DNA from: Mycolicibacterium rhodesiae | GTDB lineage: Bacteria; Actinomycetota; Actinomycetes; Mycobacteriales; Mycobacteriaceae | Reading direction: 5' to 3' | Assembly (NCBI RefSeq): GCF_002086695.1 | Contig: NZ_MVIH01000017.1 | Span: forward strand, 27,062 to 91,061 | Length of the DNA: 64,000 nt | Shown: one piece after another, positions 32,708-40,889 of the stretch | How the letters are laid out: each line of letters begins with the position of its first letter | Position numbering within the stretch: position 1 is the stretch's first letter | The notes under the pieces: generated by a model | The model's input: the letters and a program-made list of their open reading frames with translations, nothing else | Told to the model about the DNA's origin: nothing | The model's database searches: none | Translations under genes and position numbers: made by a program

Positions 32708-34417
32708 ATGTCCAGCAGAATCCTCACCGCCGCAACGGTCATCACGATGGATCCGGACCAGCCGCGCGCGGAGGCCGTCGCCGTCACCGACGGGATGATC
32801 GCGGCGGTCGGGTCGTTGGCGCAGTGCCAGGCAACGTGCCCGGACGCCGAGGTGATCGACACCGGTGCGGCCGCACTGCTACCGGGATTCGTTGAACCGC
32901 ACAGCCATCCGGTGATGAGCGGTATCGCCACCCAGCCGCCCGCCCGCTCGATCGCACCGTGGGACGCACCGACCTGGCAGGACGTCGAGAAGATCTTCGC
33001 CGATGCGCTCGCCACCACCGACCCGGCCACCCCGCTGTTGTTCGCCGGCTTCGACGCACTGCTGCACAAGCGTCCCTCCCCGAAAGCTCCCGAGCTCGAC
33101 CGGATCTTCGGCGAGCGACTCGCCGTGGTCACCGACAATTCCGGCCACGGGGTGTACTTCAACACCGCGGTGATGCGGCAGCGAGGATGGGACGTCAATC
33201 CACCGGCCGACCCGGTCGGCGCCCACTTCGGCCGAAATCCCGACGGCAGCCTCAACGGTCAAGGGTTCGAGACGGCCGCGCTGCTCGCCATCGCCGGCCC
33301 GATCCTGGCGACGCTGGGCAACCCCCTGGTCAGTGCCGCCGAGTATTACGCCTGGATGTCCCGCGGCGGCTACACCTCGACCTCCGACATGACCTACGAC
33401 CCGAAGTTCAAGGGCGCCTACGAGACCCTCGCGACGGCGCCGTCCTGCCCGCTGCGGGTGAGCATGTGGGAGATGTCGACCACCGACACCTACAACAACG
33501 TCGAAAGCTTCAGCGTCGGCGAGCAACTCCTGGTCAAGCAGGGCGTCAAACTGTGGACCGACGGATCGCCGTGGATCGGCAACATCGCGATCTCTTTTCC
33601 CTATCTGAGCACCGAGGCGACCAGGACCGCCGGCATCGACCCGGCGGTGGCCGGCGGTCCGCAGTCGATGAACTACTCCCGCGAGCAGCTCGACGCCGTC
33701 CTGGACATCGCAGCTCCCAGCGGCTGGCAGATGGCCTTTCACGCCAACGGCGATCTCGCCATCGACTTGGCGCTGGACGCCTATGAGGCCGCACTGCGTC
33801 GCCACAATCTTCAAGGCAGCGACCACCGTTGGCGTCTGGAGCATCTCGCGGCGGGCACCCGAAAGCAGTTCGACCGGGCAGCCCGCCTCGGCGTGCACGT
33901 CTCGATGGCGCCGTTCCAGTACTACTACTGGGGTGATCTGCTGGACGGGCAGATCTTCGACCACGAGCACGGCAGCCGGTGGGGAGCCTTCGCCGACGCG
34001 GTGGCCTCGGGCGCGGTGGTCTCGCTGCACAACGACGGATCGGTGTCGCCGCCGACCCCGGTGCTCAACATCCAGACCGCGGTGACCCGACGGACCCGGG
34101 CCGGCACCGTTCACGGCGCCGAACAATGCATCAGCCTCGACCACGCCTTGCGCGCCCACACCATCAACGCCGCCCGGACGCTGCACCGCGACAATCTGAT
34201 CGGCTCGCTCGAGGTGAGTAAGCTCGCCGATTTCGTGGAGCTGGCCGCCGACCCGTACGCGGTGGACCCCGCCGACCTGGCCGTCAAGGCCGGGGTGATC
34301 GGCACCTGGCTGAGCGGCGAGCGTATCGACCTGGGCGCGTTCGTCGGCGCGGTGAGCGGCACCGATCCGGGTCCGCATGAACATTTGATGGACCACCCCC
34401 GTCATACGTGTTGTTAG
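32708..34417 (+). CDS. Metal-dependent amidohydrolase (YtcJ-like)
   Basis: The 569-residue product has the composite TIM-barrel amidohydrolase fold. The N-terminal beta-sandwich strand contains ITMDPDQPRAEAVAVTDG; the metal-binding motif is PGFVEPHSHPVMSG (HxH). An HANGD motif (MAFHANGDLAIDLALDAYE) and RWRLEHLAAG follow, and the final aspartate is in SLHNDGSVSPPTPVLNIQTAV. The C-terminal segment HTINAARTLHRDNLIGSLEV closes the sandwich. The family acts on N-substituted amides and cyclic amides; the substrate is not known. It lies 17 bp after the MpaB-like gene and 23 bp before a VOC gene, all rightward. Confidence 0.88.
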   Translation: MSSRILTAATVITMDPDQPRAEAVAVTDGMIAAVGSLAQCQATCPDAEVIDTGAAALLPGFVEPHSHPVMSGIATQPPARSIAPWDAPTWQDVEKIFADALATTDPATPLLFAGFDALLHKRPSPKAPELDRIFGERLAVVTDNSGHGVYFNTAVMRQRGWDVNPPADPVGAHFGRNPDGSLNGQGFETAALLAIAGPILATLGNPLVSAAEYYAWMSRGGYTSTSDMTYDPKFKGAYETLATAPSCPLRVSMWEMSTTDTYNNVESFSVGEQLLVKQGVKLWTDGSPWIGNIAISFPYLSTEATRTAGIDPAVAGGPQSMNYSREQLDAVLDIAAPSGWQMAFHANGDLAIDLALDAYEAALRRHNLQGSDHRWRLEHLAAGTRKQFDRAARLGVHVSMAPFQYYYWGDLLDGQIFDHEHGSRWGAFADAVASGAVVSLHNDGSVSPPTPVLNIQTAVTRRTRAGTVHGAEQCISLDHALRAHTINAARTLHRDNLIGSLEVSKLADFVELAADPYAVDPADLAVKAGVIGTWLSGERIDLGAFVGAVSGTDPGPHEHLMDHPRHTCC

Positions 34418-34440
34418 ACCACCATCAGAAGGGCTGTCCC

Positions 34441-34842
34441 ATGTCGTTTCCCGCTCTTGCCCACGTCGCGGTCACGGTGCGTGACCTGTCAGTGAGCGTG
34501 CCCTGGTACCGAGCGCTCATCGGTTCGGATCCGGTGCTCGACGAGGACACCGACGCCGGCTTCCACCATGCAGTGTTCCTGCTGGACAACGGCACCCTGT
34601 TCGGGGTGCACCAACACACCACCGCCCCGTCGGATCAGCCGTTCAGCGAGCACAACGTCGGCCTGGATCATGTCGGATTCGGCTGCGCGGAGCGCGCCGA
34701 CCTCGAGCGCTGGGAAGCCCGCCTCGACGAGCTGGGCATCAGTCACGGCGGAATCGTGGACGCGCACTACGGTTCCGGGCTGAGCTTCCGCGATCCCGAC
34801 GGCATCACACTGGAGTTCTTTGCGCCACCCGCTCAGGGCTGA
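34441..34842 (+). CDS. VOC-superfamily (glyoxalase/dioxygenase fold) protein
   Basis: The 133-residue product has two beta-alpha-beta-beta-beta repeats. The first has HVAVTVRDLSVSVPWYRALIG; the second has GLDHVGFGCAERADLERWEA and the C-terminal RDPDGITLEFFAP, which ends with a metal-ligand Glu typical of the family. It could be a small dioxygenase, isomerase or binding protein. It is the last gene of the probable MpaB-amidohydrolase-VOC unit. The frame opens at 34408, but the ATG at 34441 starts conserved sequence behind AGAAGGG. Its end overlaps the convergent small secreted protein gene by 10 bp. Confidence 0.85.
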   Translation: MSFPALAHVAVTVRDLSVSVPWYRALIGSDPVLDEDTDAGFHHAVFLLDNGTLFGVHQHTTAPSDQPFSEHNVGLDHVGFGCAERADLERWEARLDELGISHGGIVDAHYGSGLSFRDPDGITLEFFAPPAQG

Positions 34843-35090
34843 ACGGGCGTCATCGGGACCCGTCCTGAACCGGCGGTCCCGATCGGAGCGATCGGCAACT
34901 CCAGCCCCACGCGGCCCGAATCGGCGGTCCCGATCGGAGCGATCGGCAACTCCGCACCAACGTGCCCCGTATCGGCGGAGGTATGGCCGGCCGATGCGTG
35001 GCCGGCTGCGGCACTGGCCGGGCCGGCCATGGTCAGCGTGCCCGCGATCAGGGCGGCGCCGACCGCGGTAACGACAGCGAACCTGTTCAT
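34833..35090 (-). CDS. Small secreted protein with a 17-residue tandem repeat
   Basis: The 85-residue product begins MNRFAVVTAVGAALIAGTLT and has a clear signal peptide ending GPASA-A. The mature part of about 55 residues is Ala/Gly/His rich and then carries two copies of ELPIAPIGTA[D/G]SGRV. ATG 35090 is chosen because it starts the signal peptide. No known family is recognised. It has no cysteine and should be a soluble exported peptide or wall-associated protein. It is convergent with the VOC gene. The 138 bp upstream (35091-35228) hold its promoter and no gene. Confidence 0.65.
   Translation of the reverse strand: MNRFAVVTAVGAALIAGTLTMAGPASAAAGHASAGHTSADTGHVGAELPIAPIGTADSGRVGLELPIAPIGTAGSGRVPMTPVQP
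34871..34953. repeat. Two perfect 32-bp direct repeats inside the small secreted protein gene
   Basis: A 32-bp block at 34871-34902 recurs exactly at 34922-34953, a 51-bp period. The period is a multiple of three, so it encodes the 17-residue repeat in frame. Perfect identity of the DNA, beyond that of the protein, suggests a recent duplication. Confidence 0.9.
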
Positions 35091-35228
35091 CGACTGACTC
35101 CTTACGCTCGTCAAAGTCCTTGCCGGACTTCTTCGCGTAACTATCGGCCGTCGTCACCGGGCTGTCTGTCCGCCGAGCGGACCCATGGGCGGATCATTCC
35201 GATGTCCTCCGATCAGGGGACTTCGGCG

Positions 35229-36671
35229 CTAGACAGACACCGGCGGGGTCAGCGTCGTCTTCATCAGCAGCACGTTGTAGCTGCCCCAGACCGACATGTT
35301 CCAGTAGATATCCTGGCCGGTGGACCACGGGTCCATCATCGGCGCGTAGAGCCCCGGATACTGCGTCGAGGTCACCAGCGTGGTGGGTGCCGACCAGGTG
35401 CCCTGCGGGGTGTCGGCGGTGCGGATGATCACGCTGCCAACGCTGCTCGAGTACATCGCGACGTACTTGTTCAAGTACGTGTTGTACTGCACCGACAGCT
35501 CGCTGACGTGCCCGCTGGGGCCGCCCACTCCGAAGACACCCGATACCCAGCCGCCGAAGAACAGGCCCAGCTGGCCCAGGATTCCACCGGCGTACTGGTT
35601 GCTGCGGGTGGTCGGCAGGATGGGTACCGCCGCGCCGGGCTTGCCCGTCACCCAGTCGGTGCCATTCCAGTACTGGTATTTCGTCAGGTCGAGGATGTCG
35701 GCCTCACTGACCCGCGACAGATAGGCCGAGCCGAGCCGACCCGACGGGGTGCCGTAGGAGAACACGTAGCCCGCATCCGGCGAATCCGCGGGCGGCTTCA
35801 CGAAGGCGCCCTGCTGAAAGTTCTGATTTCCGTAGACGAATGGGGTGGACGAGCGCAGCCAGCTCGCGGCCCGGACCGTCTGCGGCGCCACCGTCCAGTT
35901 CTGACCGTTGTCGTCGGAGTAGGCGATCGCGGAGTAGTTGGTGGTCCAGGCGCCGGCGAAATCCCATGACCGCACCGACATGAAGTTGACGTATTGCCGT
36001 GCGCCGTACTGGTTGTCGTACGGCACCGAGATGGCGGCGGTCGGAATGACCGTGACCTGCGAGCCGAACGGACCCAGATTGCGGGCGCTGCCGGCGATCA
36101 CTTGCTTGGACATCCCCGGCGAGGCCAGCGGTGATCCGGCCAACGGGTCGGTGGTCGAGCCCGGCGCGAACACACGGTTGATCGGATCAGTGGTGCGCAG
36201 CAGTACGTTGGAGCGCCAGTTGCCGGTCATGTTGGGGCCGCTGAAGGTGTCGCCGAAGATCATCAGCACCTGACGCCGGTCCCCGGCCATGCCGTTGTCC
36301 CACATGATGCCGACGTCGGTGCCGTAGACGCCGAATCTGCCGGGGGTGACGGTGTTGGGTCCGGTCACCCAGCCGACCTTGGCGGTGACCGGCGATGTGG
36401 CGACTGCTGCTGATGTGGCGCTCGCCCGCGTCATGACGGCCCGAGTCGGCTTGGCGGGCAAAGATTTCTGTCGTCCCGACACGATGGCGTTGGGTTTCGT
36501 TCTCGGGGTATGACCGATGGTTGAGCGGGTGGCCGACGACGAGTGCGTGGCCGAAGATGCGGACTCCGCCGAGTCGGCTGAGGCGACGCCGCAGCCCGCC
36601 GTGACTGCGGCGCCGACACCCAGCGCCACGGCGAAGCCGCCGATTCCCCCGATATACGCCGCTGTACGCAT
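35229..36671 (-). CDS. Secreted DUF4185 domain protein
   Basis: The 480-residue product has a signal peptide (GGIGGFAVALGVGAAVTAGC then GVASADS), a Ser/Thr/Ala-rich linker (about 35-95) and a DUF4185 beta-propeller-like domain from about residue 105 to the end. Visible pieces are DVGIMWDNG, LMIFGDTFSG, SWDFAGAWTTNYSAIAYSDD, GYVFSYGTPSGRLGSAYLSR and the C-terminal LYAPMMDPWSTGQDIYWNMS. The fold resembles glycoside-hydrolase-like five-bladed propellers. DUF4185 members of mycobacteria are now known to include arabinan-cleaving enzymes, so an exported cell-wall glycan hydrolase is plausible; the catalytic residues are not assigned here. Confidence 0.85.
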   Translation of the reverse strand: MRTAAYIGGIGGFAVALGVGAAVTAGCGVASADSAESASSATHSSSATRSTIGHTPRTKPNAIVSGRQKSLPAKPTRAVMTRASATSAAVATSPVTAKVGWVTGPNTVTPGRFGVYGTDVGIMWDNGMAGDRRQVLMIFGDTFSGPNMTGNWRSNVLLRTTDPINRVFAPGSTTDPLAGSPLASPGMSKQVIAGSARNLGPFGSQVTVIPTAAISVPYDNQYGARQYVNFMSVRSWDFAGAWTTNYSAIAYSDDNGQNWTVAPQTVRAASWLRSSTPFVYGNQNFQQGAFVKPPADSPDAGYVFSYGTPSGRLGSAYLSRVSEADILDLTKYQYWNGTDWVTGKPGAAVPILPTTRSNQYAGGILGQLGLFFGGWVSGVFGVGGPSGHVSELSVQYNTYLNKYVAMYSSSVGSVIIRTADTPQGTWSAPTTLVTSTQYPGLYAPMMDPWSTGQDIYWNMSVWGSYNVLLMKTTLTPPVSV

Positions 36672-36733
36672 GGCGCCCCCCTGTCATTGCCCGTCCAGTA
36701 TTTGCCGGTCGGCCTCCCAGTGGGGGGATTTAC

Positions 36734-37429
36734 TCAGAGTTTCAGACTCAAGCCGTCGAGAAGTTGGGCCAATCCGGACCGGAATGCGTCGATCTGGCTC
36801 TCGTCACCGTCGTCGAAGGCGCCCGCGTCCAACGCGGATGCCAACGCAGGGAACCGATCCCCGTCCACGACGGTGCGCAACATCCGGGGATAGTCGGGAC
36901 CGTCGACATCGGTGGGCGCCTCGATGGCAAGCGCCGCCGCACCCCGGACGAAGTGCAGCACCGCCAACACACCGGCCAGCTTGTCGCGCTCGCTCATGCC
37001 CGTGCCGGCCAGCGCGGCCAGGCCCGCATCGAGCCACGCCAACTGTCCCGGGTCGACGGGCGGCCCGGCCGCCGACGCCGGCAGAATCCACGGGTGCCGG
37101 TGGTAGACATCCCATAATCCCCGTGCCCAGCCATCAAGGGCCGTGCGCCAATCCGTCCCGCGCGGCGGTGCCGGCGGTGGTCCGGGGGCGGCGGAGAGCA
37201 TGAACGCGATCAGCTGATCCTTGTTGGCGACGTGCCGGTAGAGCGACATGGTGCCGCAGCCCAGTCGTTGCGCGAGTTTGGCCATCGAGAGGGCAGCGAG
37301 GCCGTCGGCATCAGCCATCTCGATCGCCTGGGCGACGATGCGCTCGCGGCGGAGTCCGCCGGATCGTCGGGTCGGCGCCGGATCTCGCCACAGCACCGCG
37401 AGCGCTTCGGGGATGGTGTCGTCGGGCAT
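36734..37429 (-). CDS. TetR/AcrR regulator with TetR_C_1-type domain, divergent from the DUF2306 gene
   Basis: The 231-residue product has the N-terminal helix-turn-helix MAKLAQRLGCGTMSLYRHVA (about 49-68) and a C-terminal ligand domain containing WRTALDGWARGLWDVYHRHPW, typical of the TetR_C_1 group that senses drug-like compounds. It is divergent from a membrane-protein gene with 54 bp between the starts. Two GCGTA-N5-TACGC palindromes occupy that gap and the target's start codon, which makes local repression very likely. Confidence 0.87.
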   Translation of the reverse strand: MPDDTIPEALAVLWRDPAPTRRSGGLRRERIVAQAIEMADADGLAALSMAKLAQRLGCGTMSLYRHVANKDQLIAFMLSAAPGPPPAPPRGTDWRTALDGWARGLWDVYHRHPWILPASAAGPPVDPGQLAWLDAGLAALAGTGMSERDKLAGVLAVLHFVRGAAALAIEAPTDVDGPDYPRMLRTVVDGDRFPALASALDAGAFDDGDESQIDAFRSGLAQLLDGLSLKL

Positions 37430-37461
37430 CGCAGTCAGCGTAAACGACGCAGATCACGAAT

Positions 37462-37501
37462 GCGTATACCGTACGCTTTGCGTATGACATACGCAAAGCG
37501 T
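37462..37501. promoter_or_regulatory. Operator array: two GCGTA-N5-TACGC palindromes, the second within a 29-bp near-perfect dyad
   Basis: Copy 1 occupies 37462-37476 and copy 2 37480-37494, start to start 18 bp. Copy 2 sits in a larger inverted repeat: ACGCTTTGCGTAT (37473-37485) and its exact complement ATACGCAAAGCGT (37489-37501) around a 3-bp centre. The dyad covers the start codon of the DUF2306 gene (37484). It lies between divergent TetR and target genes. Confidence 0.8.
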
Positions 37502-38248
37502 CATCCTCGGTTGCCCGCCGCGCTCGTCGCGGTGGCACTGGCATTCCTCGCCTTCTCGCTGCCGCCCTACTTCACCGGCCACACCCGCGTCCCGGCCACG
37601 TTCACACTGCACTATCCGTTGTTGGTCTCCCACGTGATGTTCGCCGCCGTCGCGATGCTGACGGCTCTGGCCCAGATCTGGCCCGGACTGCGCGCCCGGC
37701 GCCCGGCTCTGCACCGCCGGTGCGGTCGCGTCTATGTGGTCACCGCCATCCCGGCGGCGGTCTGCGCGCTCATCATCGGCGCGCTGACCCCGTTCGGGCC
37801 GTTCCTCGCCGTCAGTAACGTCGTCCTGGCCACTCTCTGGCTGTGGTTCACGATCAACGGATATCTGGCCGCGCGGCGACGCAGGTTCGGCGCGCACCGC
37901 AGGCACATGATCCTCAGCGCCACCCTGGCGCTGTCCATCATCACCAACCGGATGTGGACACCCGCGCTGTTCGTCACACTGAAGCCGTTGCAGGACAGCA
38001 TTTTTCACCTCAGAGACGAACACTATCTGTGGTGTGTCGCCGGACTCGGCGCGTGGCTGGGCTGGACGATCCCGTTTGTCGCCGTTCGACGGTGGCTCAA
38101 CCGCCGCGCGACCCCGCGTCCCCCGATCGGTGGATCCACAATTCGTCCCGCTCACCATCCGCTCGACGGACAGACGAGCGATGTTGCCGAGCGCACGATT
38201 CGTGTCGAGCCTCGCTCAACCAGAGCAGACCACACACCACAGAACTGA
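37484..38248 (+). CDS. DUF2306-type integral membrane protein
   Basis: The 254-residue product has about six hydrophobic helices in the first 205 residues: LPAALVAVALAFLAFSLPPY, LLVSHVMFAAVAMLTALAQI, VYVVTAIPAAVCALIIGALT, FLAVSNVVLATLWLWFTING, MILSATLALSIITNRMWTP and LWCVAGLGAWLGWTIPFVAV. Conserved histidines (HRRCGRVYVV, AHRRHMILS) suggest a haem or metal site, as in cytochrome b561-like bundles, but the family's role is unknown. The hydrophilic tail of about 45 residues is Arg/Pro/Thr rich. The start codon is embedded in the palindrome bound presumably by the divergent TetR protein, and no ribosome site is seen, so translation is probably leaderless. Confidence 0.82.
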   Translation: MTYAKRHPRLPAALVAVALAFLAFSLPPYFTGHTRVPATFTLHYPLLVSHVMFAAVAMLTALAQIWPGLRARRPALHRRCGRVYVVTAIPAAVCALIIGALTPFGPFLAVSNVVLATLWLWFTINGYLAARRRRFGAHRRHMILSATLALSIITNRMWTPALFVTLKPLQDSIFHLRDEHYLWCVAGLGAWLGWTIPFVAVRRWLNRRATPRPPIGGSTIRPAHHPLDGQTSDVAERTIRVEPRSTRADHTPQN

Positions 38249-38264
38249 CAACTCGGAGGACACG

Positions 38265-38501
38265 ATGACTGCACAGATCTCCAAGCGAGCCACAGGACTT
38301 TTCGCCAGCGTCGCCGCCGCCGGCGCGCTGGCCCTCGGCCTGAGCTTCGCCCCCACCGCAAGCGCAGCCGATGGCTGCGGCATCGGCTATCACCTGGACG
38401 GCCCCAACTGCGTCCTGAATGTGCCCGGCCCCAACGCGCACTTCATCAGCCCCAACTGCTGGATCAACGTCAACAACGACGAACGCTGCTACGCGCCGTA
38501 A
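38265..38501 (+). CDS. Small secreted four-cysteine protein
   Basis: The 78-residue product has a signal peptide: basic start MTAQISKRA, hydrophobic core LFASVAAAGALALGLSF and cleavage after TASA. The mature peptide is 44 residues, with cysteines at mature positions 4, 15, 31 and 41. It contains the partly repeated PNC[V/W][L/I]N pattern (PNCVLN, PNCWIN), which suggests two internal sub-repeats and two disulfides. An ideal ribosome site CGGAGGA precedes the ATG by five bases. It lies 16 bp after the DUF2306 gene, so it probably shares its TetR-controlled transcript. No family is recognised. Confidence 0.75.
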   Translation: MTAQISKRATGLFASVAAAGALALGLSFAPTASAADGCGIGYHLDGPNCVLNVPGPNAHFISPNCWINVNNDERCYAP

Positions 38502-38531
38502 CCCCCGACGCTCGAGCGGGCCAGCTTTCGG

Positions 38532-39803
38532 TCATCGGTTCTCCTCGAAGGTGATGTGCAGTTCGCTGAGCCCGCGCATGATGAACGTCGGCTCGTAGCT
38601 GTAGTGCCGGTTGCCGGCGGGGCCGTGGTCGGTTTCCGAGATCGTGATGCCGGTCATGCGATCGAGGATCCGGTTCAGCGAGATCCGGCCTTCCGCGCGG
38701 GCCAGCGGTGCGCCGGGACAGGAGTGCACTCCGCGGATGAACGCGATGTGTTCGCGGACATTCGGCCGGTCGGCGCGGAACTCGTGCGGGTTCTCGAACT
38801 TGTTGGCGTCCCGGTTGCTCGCCCCCGGCAGCAGCATCACGACCGTTCCGGCAGGGACCGTCACGTCGCCGATCATGGTGGTGGTGCGCGCCATTCGGAA
38901 GTGCGCCTTGACCGGACTCTCCATTCGCAGCGTCTCTTCGAGGAACGCCGGAATCTTGCTGCGGTCGTGGCGCAACGCCTCTTCGCAACCCGGGTTGTCG
39001 CCGATGAACCGGACCGCGGAGCTGACCAGCTTCGTCGTGGTCTCGCTACCGGCGGCGAACAGGAACGTCGACAGGTTCACCACGTCGTCGAGATCGGGTG
39101 TCGACCCGTCCTCGTATGTGGCCAGCGCCAGTCCGGTGAGCACGTCCTCGCGCGGGGCGCGCCGGCGTTCGTCGAGGTAGCGGTAGAACCTTTCGTTCAG
39201 CCATTCCAGCGGATTGTGGGATGTCGGCGCGTCCTTGCCGACCTCGCCGACGATCTGATCGGCGAAGACCCGCCTGAACTCTTCGTGATCTTCTGCCGGT
39301 ACACCCAGCAGATCGGCGATGACCAACAGCGAGAACGGTTTTGCGTAGTCGGTCAGGAATTCGCACTCACCCTTGGCCAGGAAGGTGTCCAGCTGCTGAT
39401 CGGCCAGCCGCCACATGAAGTCTTCGTTCTCTTTGAGGCGCTTAGGTGTGAGCAGTGTGTTCATCAGGCTGCGGGTGCGGGTGTGCCGCGGGGGATCTTG
39501 CAGCGCGATGTGCTCGGACATCGGCGCACTGGCGCCGTGCAGCTCGATCAACTCCGATACGTCGTCGCTCTCGCCCGGAGTGATGGGCATGCCGGAGAAC
39601 GGTCCCGACACCGAGACGCACGACGAGAACGCCGGGTTCCGGTACACACTCACTGCGGCGTCGTATCCGGTAACGGCCAGCACGTTGAAGGCCGTGGCCG
39701 GGGCCACCGGGCATTTCGCCCGCAGATGGTCGAAGTAGGGATACGGGTCAGGGACCAGCGATTGGTCGGTGAAGAAATCCACCACGTCGAAATCGGTCAC
39801 CAC
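38532..39803 (-). CDS. Cytochrome P450
   Basis: The 423-residue product has the usual soluble bacterial P450 length. The I-helix oxygen-binding motif is FAAGSETTTK, the K-helix ExxR is EETLR, and the haem loop is FIRGVHSCPGAPLARAE, with the axial cysteine in HSCPG. It hydroxylates an unknown hydrophobic substrate and needs ferredoxin and reductase partners, which are not encoded here. The GTG start at 39803 has GAGGAG five bases upstream. The 108 bp between it and the nitronate monooxygenase gene (39804-39911) hold its promoter; I see no KstR-type box there. Confidence 0.93.
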   Translation of the reverse strand: MVTDFDVVDFFTDQSLVPDPYPYFDHLRAKCPVAPATAFNVLAVTGYDAAVSVYRNPAFSSCVSVSGPFSGMPITPGESDDVSELIELHGASAPMSEHIALQDPPRHTRTRSLMNTLLTPKRLKENEDFMWRLADQQLDTFLAKGECEFLTDYAKPFSLLVIADLLGVPAEDHEEFRRVFADQIVGEVGKDAPTSHNPLEWLNERFYRYLDERRRAPREDVLTGLALATYEDGSTPDLDDVVNLSTFLFAAGSETTTKLVSSAVRFIGDNPGCEEALRHDRSKIPAFLEETLRMESPVKAHFRMARTTTMIGDVTVPAGTVVMLLPGASNRDANKFENPHEFRADRPNVREHIAFIRGVHSCPGAPLARAEGRISLNRILDRMTGITISETDHGPAGNRHYSYEPTFIMRGLSELHITFEENR

Positions 39804-39911
39804 AACGACTCCTCAATTCACTGGTTAGGCAACCGATTTGATCTCGGCATCTTGGCATGACCGACCTAAACCAAACTTTTGTTCGGACCCTACCGATCGG
39901 CCCGAGCTCAG

Positions 39912-40877
39912 TCAACGACTACGGTCCGTCACAGCCCACCGGGACAGCAGCTCGGCAGCTTCGCCACTCAGCAGGCCGATCACATCGGCGGCAGTCCGGA
40001 CAGCGCTCAGCGCTCCGACGCCCTGGCCGGCGTTGATCGGCGAGCGGGTGAAGTCCTCGGCGGCGATGGCCTGGGCGACCTCCGCTGCGGCGTCAGCATC
40101 GAGGGACTCCTCGTGACCGCCCCAGCGGTCACTGAAGTCGTTGCGCAACACCCGTTCCGGAAGCGATGGCGGCCACGCGTAGCCGAGCGCGATGTCGAAT
40201 ACCCGGGTGGTCACGGTGTCGGTTCCGTTGGCTGCCAACAACTGGTTGCGCGTCGCGTCGGACAGCAGCGACTCGGGGCATGCCGTGAAGGCGGTCCCCA
40301 GCCACGCCGCCGACGCGCCCGCCGCCAGCACGGCGGCCAACCCACGGCCCGACGAGATCCCACCGGCCGCCAGCACCGGAACCGTCAGGTGGTCGAGCAG
40401 TTCGGTGAGCAACGGCAACGTGCCGATGAGGGGCTGGCCGTGTCCGCCGCCTTCGTTACCTCGGGCGACCACCACATCGACGCCGGCGTCGACTGCACGC
40501 TGAGCGGTGCGCAGGTCGGGCACCTGGGTTGCGGCGAGCGCGCCTGCCTGGTGCGCACGACTCACCCACTCCCACCGGTCGCCGAAGCTGACGCACAGCA
40601 GTGCCGGGCGGGCGGCCAGCGCGGTGTCGAGCAGGTCCGGCTGTCCGGCCGCCACCCAGTCGACCAAGCCAATCCCGAAGGGCCGTTTCAGGTTTGCCAC
40701 ATGCGGAAGTTCCGCGGCGAGCTTCTCGGCGGTCGCCGAACTTCCCATCCCGATCATGCCGAGCCCGCCGGCGTCGGACACCGCGGCCGCCAGTGCGCCA
40801 CCGGCGGCACCACCCATCGGGGCGTTGACGATCGGCACGTCAAGACCCAACGACCGCGACCAATCCGTCGACAGCAC
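39912..40877 (-). CDS. Nitronate monooxygenase family flavoprotein
   Basis: The 321-residue product is a TIM-barrel FMN enzyme. Motifs are VNAPMGGAAGGALAAAVSDA (phosphate loop), the catalytic His in GNEGGGHG, and AAGGISSGRGLAAVLAAGA followed by AWLGTAFTACPES. The family oxidises alkyl nitronates and related anions, or acts as an enoyl reductase-like protein. The start is GTG 40877 behind GGAG. It lies 12 bp downstream of the MFS transporter gene, so both may belong to one transcript under the divergent GntR regulator. Confidence 0.88.
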   Translation of the reverse strand: MLSTDWSRSLGLDVPIVNAPMGGAAGGALAAAVSDAGGLGMIGMGSSATAEKLAAELPHVANLKRPFGIGLVDWVAAGQPDLLDTALAARPALLCVSFGDRWEWVSRAHQAGALAATQVPDLRTAQRAVDAGVDVVVARGNEGGGHGQPLIGTLPLLTELLDHLTVPVLAAGGISSGRGLAAVLAAGASAAWLGTAFTACPESLLSDATRNQLLAANGTDTVTTRVFDIALGYAWPPSLPERVLRNDFSDRWGGHEESLDADAAAEVAQAIAAEDFTRSPINAGQGVGALSAVRTAADVIGLLSGEAAELLSRWAVTDRSR

Positions 40878-40889
40878 TGCGCATCTCCT

